Assembly (NCBI GenBank): GCA_026008535.1
Contig: BRKX01000011.1
Coordinates: 49,088,183 to 49,152,182 of the forward strand
DNA from: Perilla frutescens
Lineage: Eukaryota > Streptophyta > Magnoliopsida > Lamiales > Lamiaceae
Length of the DNA stretch: 64,000 nt
Reading direction: 5' to 3'
Below are positions 63,153 to 64,000 of the stretch, in pieces. Every line of letters starts with the position of its first letter. The stretch's first letter is position 1. The notes below the pieces were generated by a model. It was not told where the DNA came from. It worked only from the letters and a program-made list of their open reading frames with translations, and ran no database searches. Position numbers and translations under genes: made by a program.

Positions 63153-63712
63153 AAAATTTCCAATCTGTCACTGTAATCCATAATAAAAATACATGGGCTA
63201 TTTATAACAATGGTATATATAATATATATGAACTTTTGCATATTATATTTTAATTATATTTTTTCAATATTAATGAATATTTTGTTTCATGCAAAATCTA
63301 TTTAAGCTATATAATGGGTAATGACATTGAAAATTAATATTCTTAAATAATTATTCCATTCATATTTTTAAATTGTAAGTTCTAATGTTAACAACAAATA
63401 AATAAATAATTTTGATATAATAACGTTTCGATAAAAAAATTCGATCAATAATTTTCTTATAATCACAAATAATATGTTAATTTTTATACGAGTAACTTAA
63501 TTATTTTTTCATGCGCTTAATATCCTACATTTCTTTGACGAATAATCACTAATGATCAAACCTCCCACATAATCATTTTATTATATATATTATAATTAAG
63601 ATCTTAAATCATAATTTTATTTATATTGATTTCGTACTTATTAAATTTTCCAAAATTATAAAATATGAAACACTCCCGTGCGATCTTGTGCACCGCACGG
63701 ATAACAAACTAG

Positions 63713-64000
63713 TTTACATGAAAAAGAAAAAAGTTTAAATTCGAGTTTGCATGGCTTATTTATACTTAATTAATCATGTTATGGCGAGGCAATGTAAATT
63801 TGAAAGAAGTAATTAAACTCAGTCATAGGCTCATAGCCATCATGCGTTGCACAAGGATGTTTTGATATTGATATTGGCATTGACATTAAATTAAATTTAA
63901 AATAAAACCTTGATTCGTCCATAAAAATATAATTTCTTATTTTGTTCCAAAATTATAATTCAATTTTTTTTTTATCTAGATATGTCTTAAATTTTTATTT
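63713..64000. other. AT-rich DNA to the window end
   Basis: Right flank of the Helitron; no feature recognised. Confidence 0.4.

Larger units (their letters stand above)
61246..63712 (+). mobile_element. Candidate complete non-autonomous Helitron, about 2.5 kb
   Basis: Starts A|TCTATATAATAAAATACA. It ends with a perfect 7-bp-stem hairpin (CCGTGCG 63676-63682 with CGCACGG 63694-63700), then ATAACAAA and CTAG, with T following. That is the canonical Helitron end. No Rep/helicase is encoded. It hosts two later miniature insertions. That the start and end belong to one element is inferred. Confidence 0.6.

Noticed and set aside
1..64000. CRISPR arrays, bacterial operons, rRNA genes
   Set aside because: None present; the direct repeats lack regular spacers and the gene structure is eukaryotic.

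Overview
The window is plant nuclear DNA, most likely from a eudicot. Genes carry many short introns with GT..AG borders, intergenic DNA is very AT-rich, and the whole is crowded with small transposons typical of plants (SINEs, a TRIM, Helitron ends, hAT-, Harbinger- and Mutator-type miniature elements). An asterid origin is possible but is only a guess.

Four protein-coding genes could be rebuilt from start to stop. (1) 788-3268, plus strand: a single-exon OSCA/CSC1-like osmo- or mechanosensitive cation channel, closest in my judgement to Arabidopsis OSCA4.1. (2) 4060-9659, minus strand: an eight-exon ULP1/C48 SUMO-type cysteine protease with a complete His/Asp/Cys triad; one of its introns holds a truncated TRIM retrotransposon. 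(3) 23890-29780 and (4) 41059-46890, both minus strand: two complete ARGONAUTE 4-clade genes in tandem, each with 22 coding exons and identical intron phases, encoding 909 and 928 residues with the Asp-Asp-His slicer triad intact. Both also have a leader intron just before the ATG and a CT-rich first leader exon with a telo-box. The channel and protease genes are tail to tail.

The rest is transposon-rich. From 10 to 23 kb there are Helitron ends with an RPA-like OB-fold ORF, a hAT element with an internal perfect 86-bp duplication, an 837-bp element with terminal inverted repeats and 8-bp target duplications, and SINEs. From 31.8 to 41 kb, between the two AGO4 genes, there are a foldback just upstream of AGO4-A, a 1.7-kb hAT-like element and a decayed PIF/Harbinger transposase. 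From 49 to 64 kb there is a segment present three times, one copy interrupted by a Harbinger-type MITE (intact copies show the empty site) and another abutting a Helitron end. A second member of the 837-bp family (835 bp), a second SINE of the 22.4-kb type, two Mutator-like foldbacks, further MITEs and a candidate complete Helitron follow.

The ARGONAUTE 4 clade carries out RNA-directed DNA methylation, which silences elements like those around it. The pairing of a duplicated AGO4 locus with several hairpin-forming repeats, one just upstream of AGO4-A, is the most suggestive biological feature here. That link is inference.
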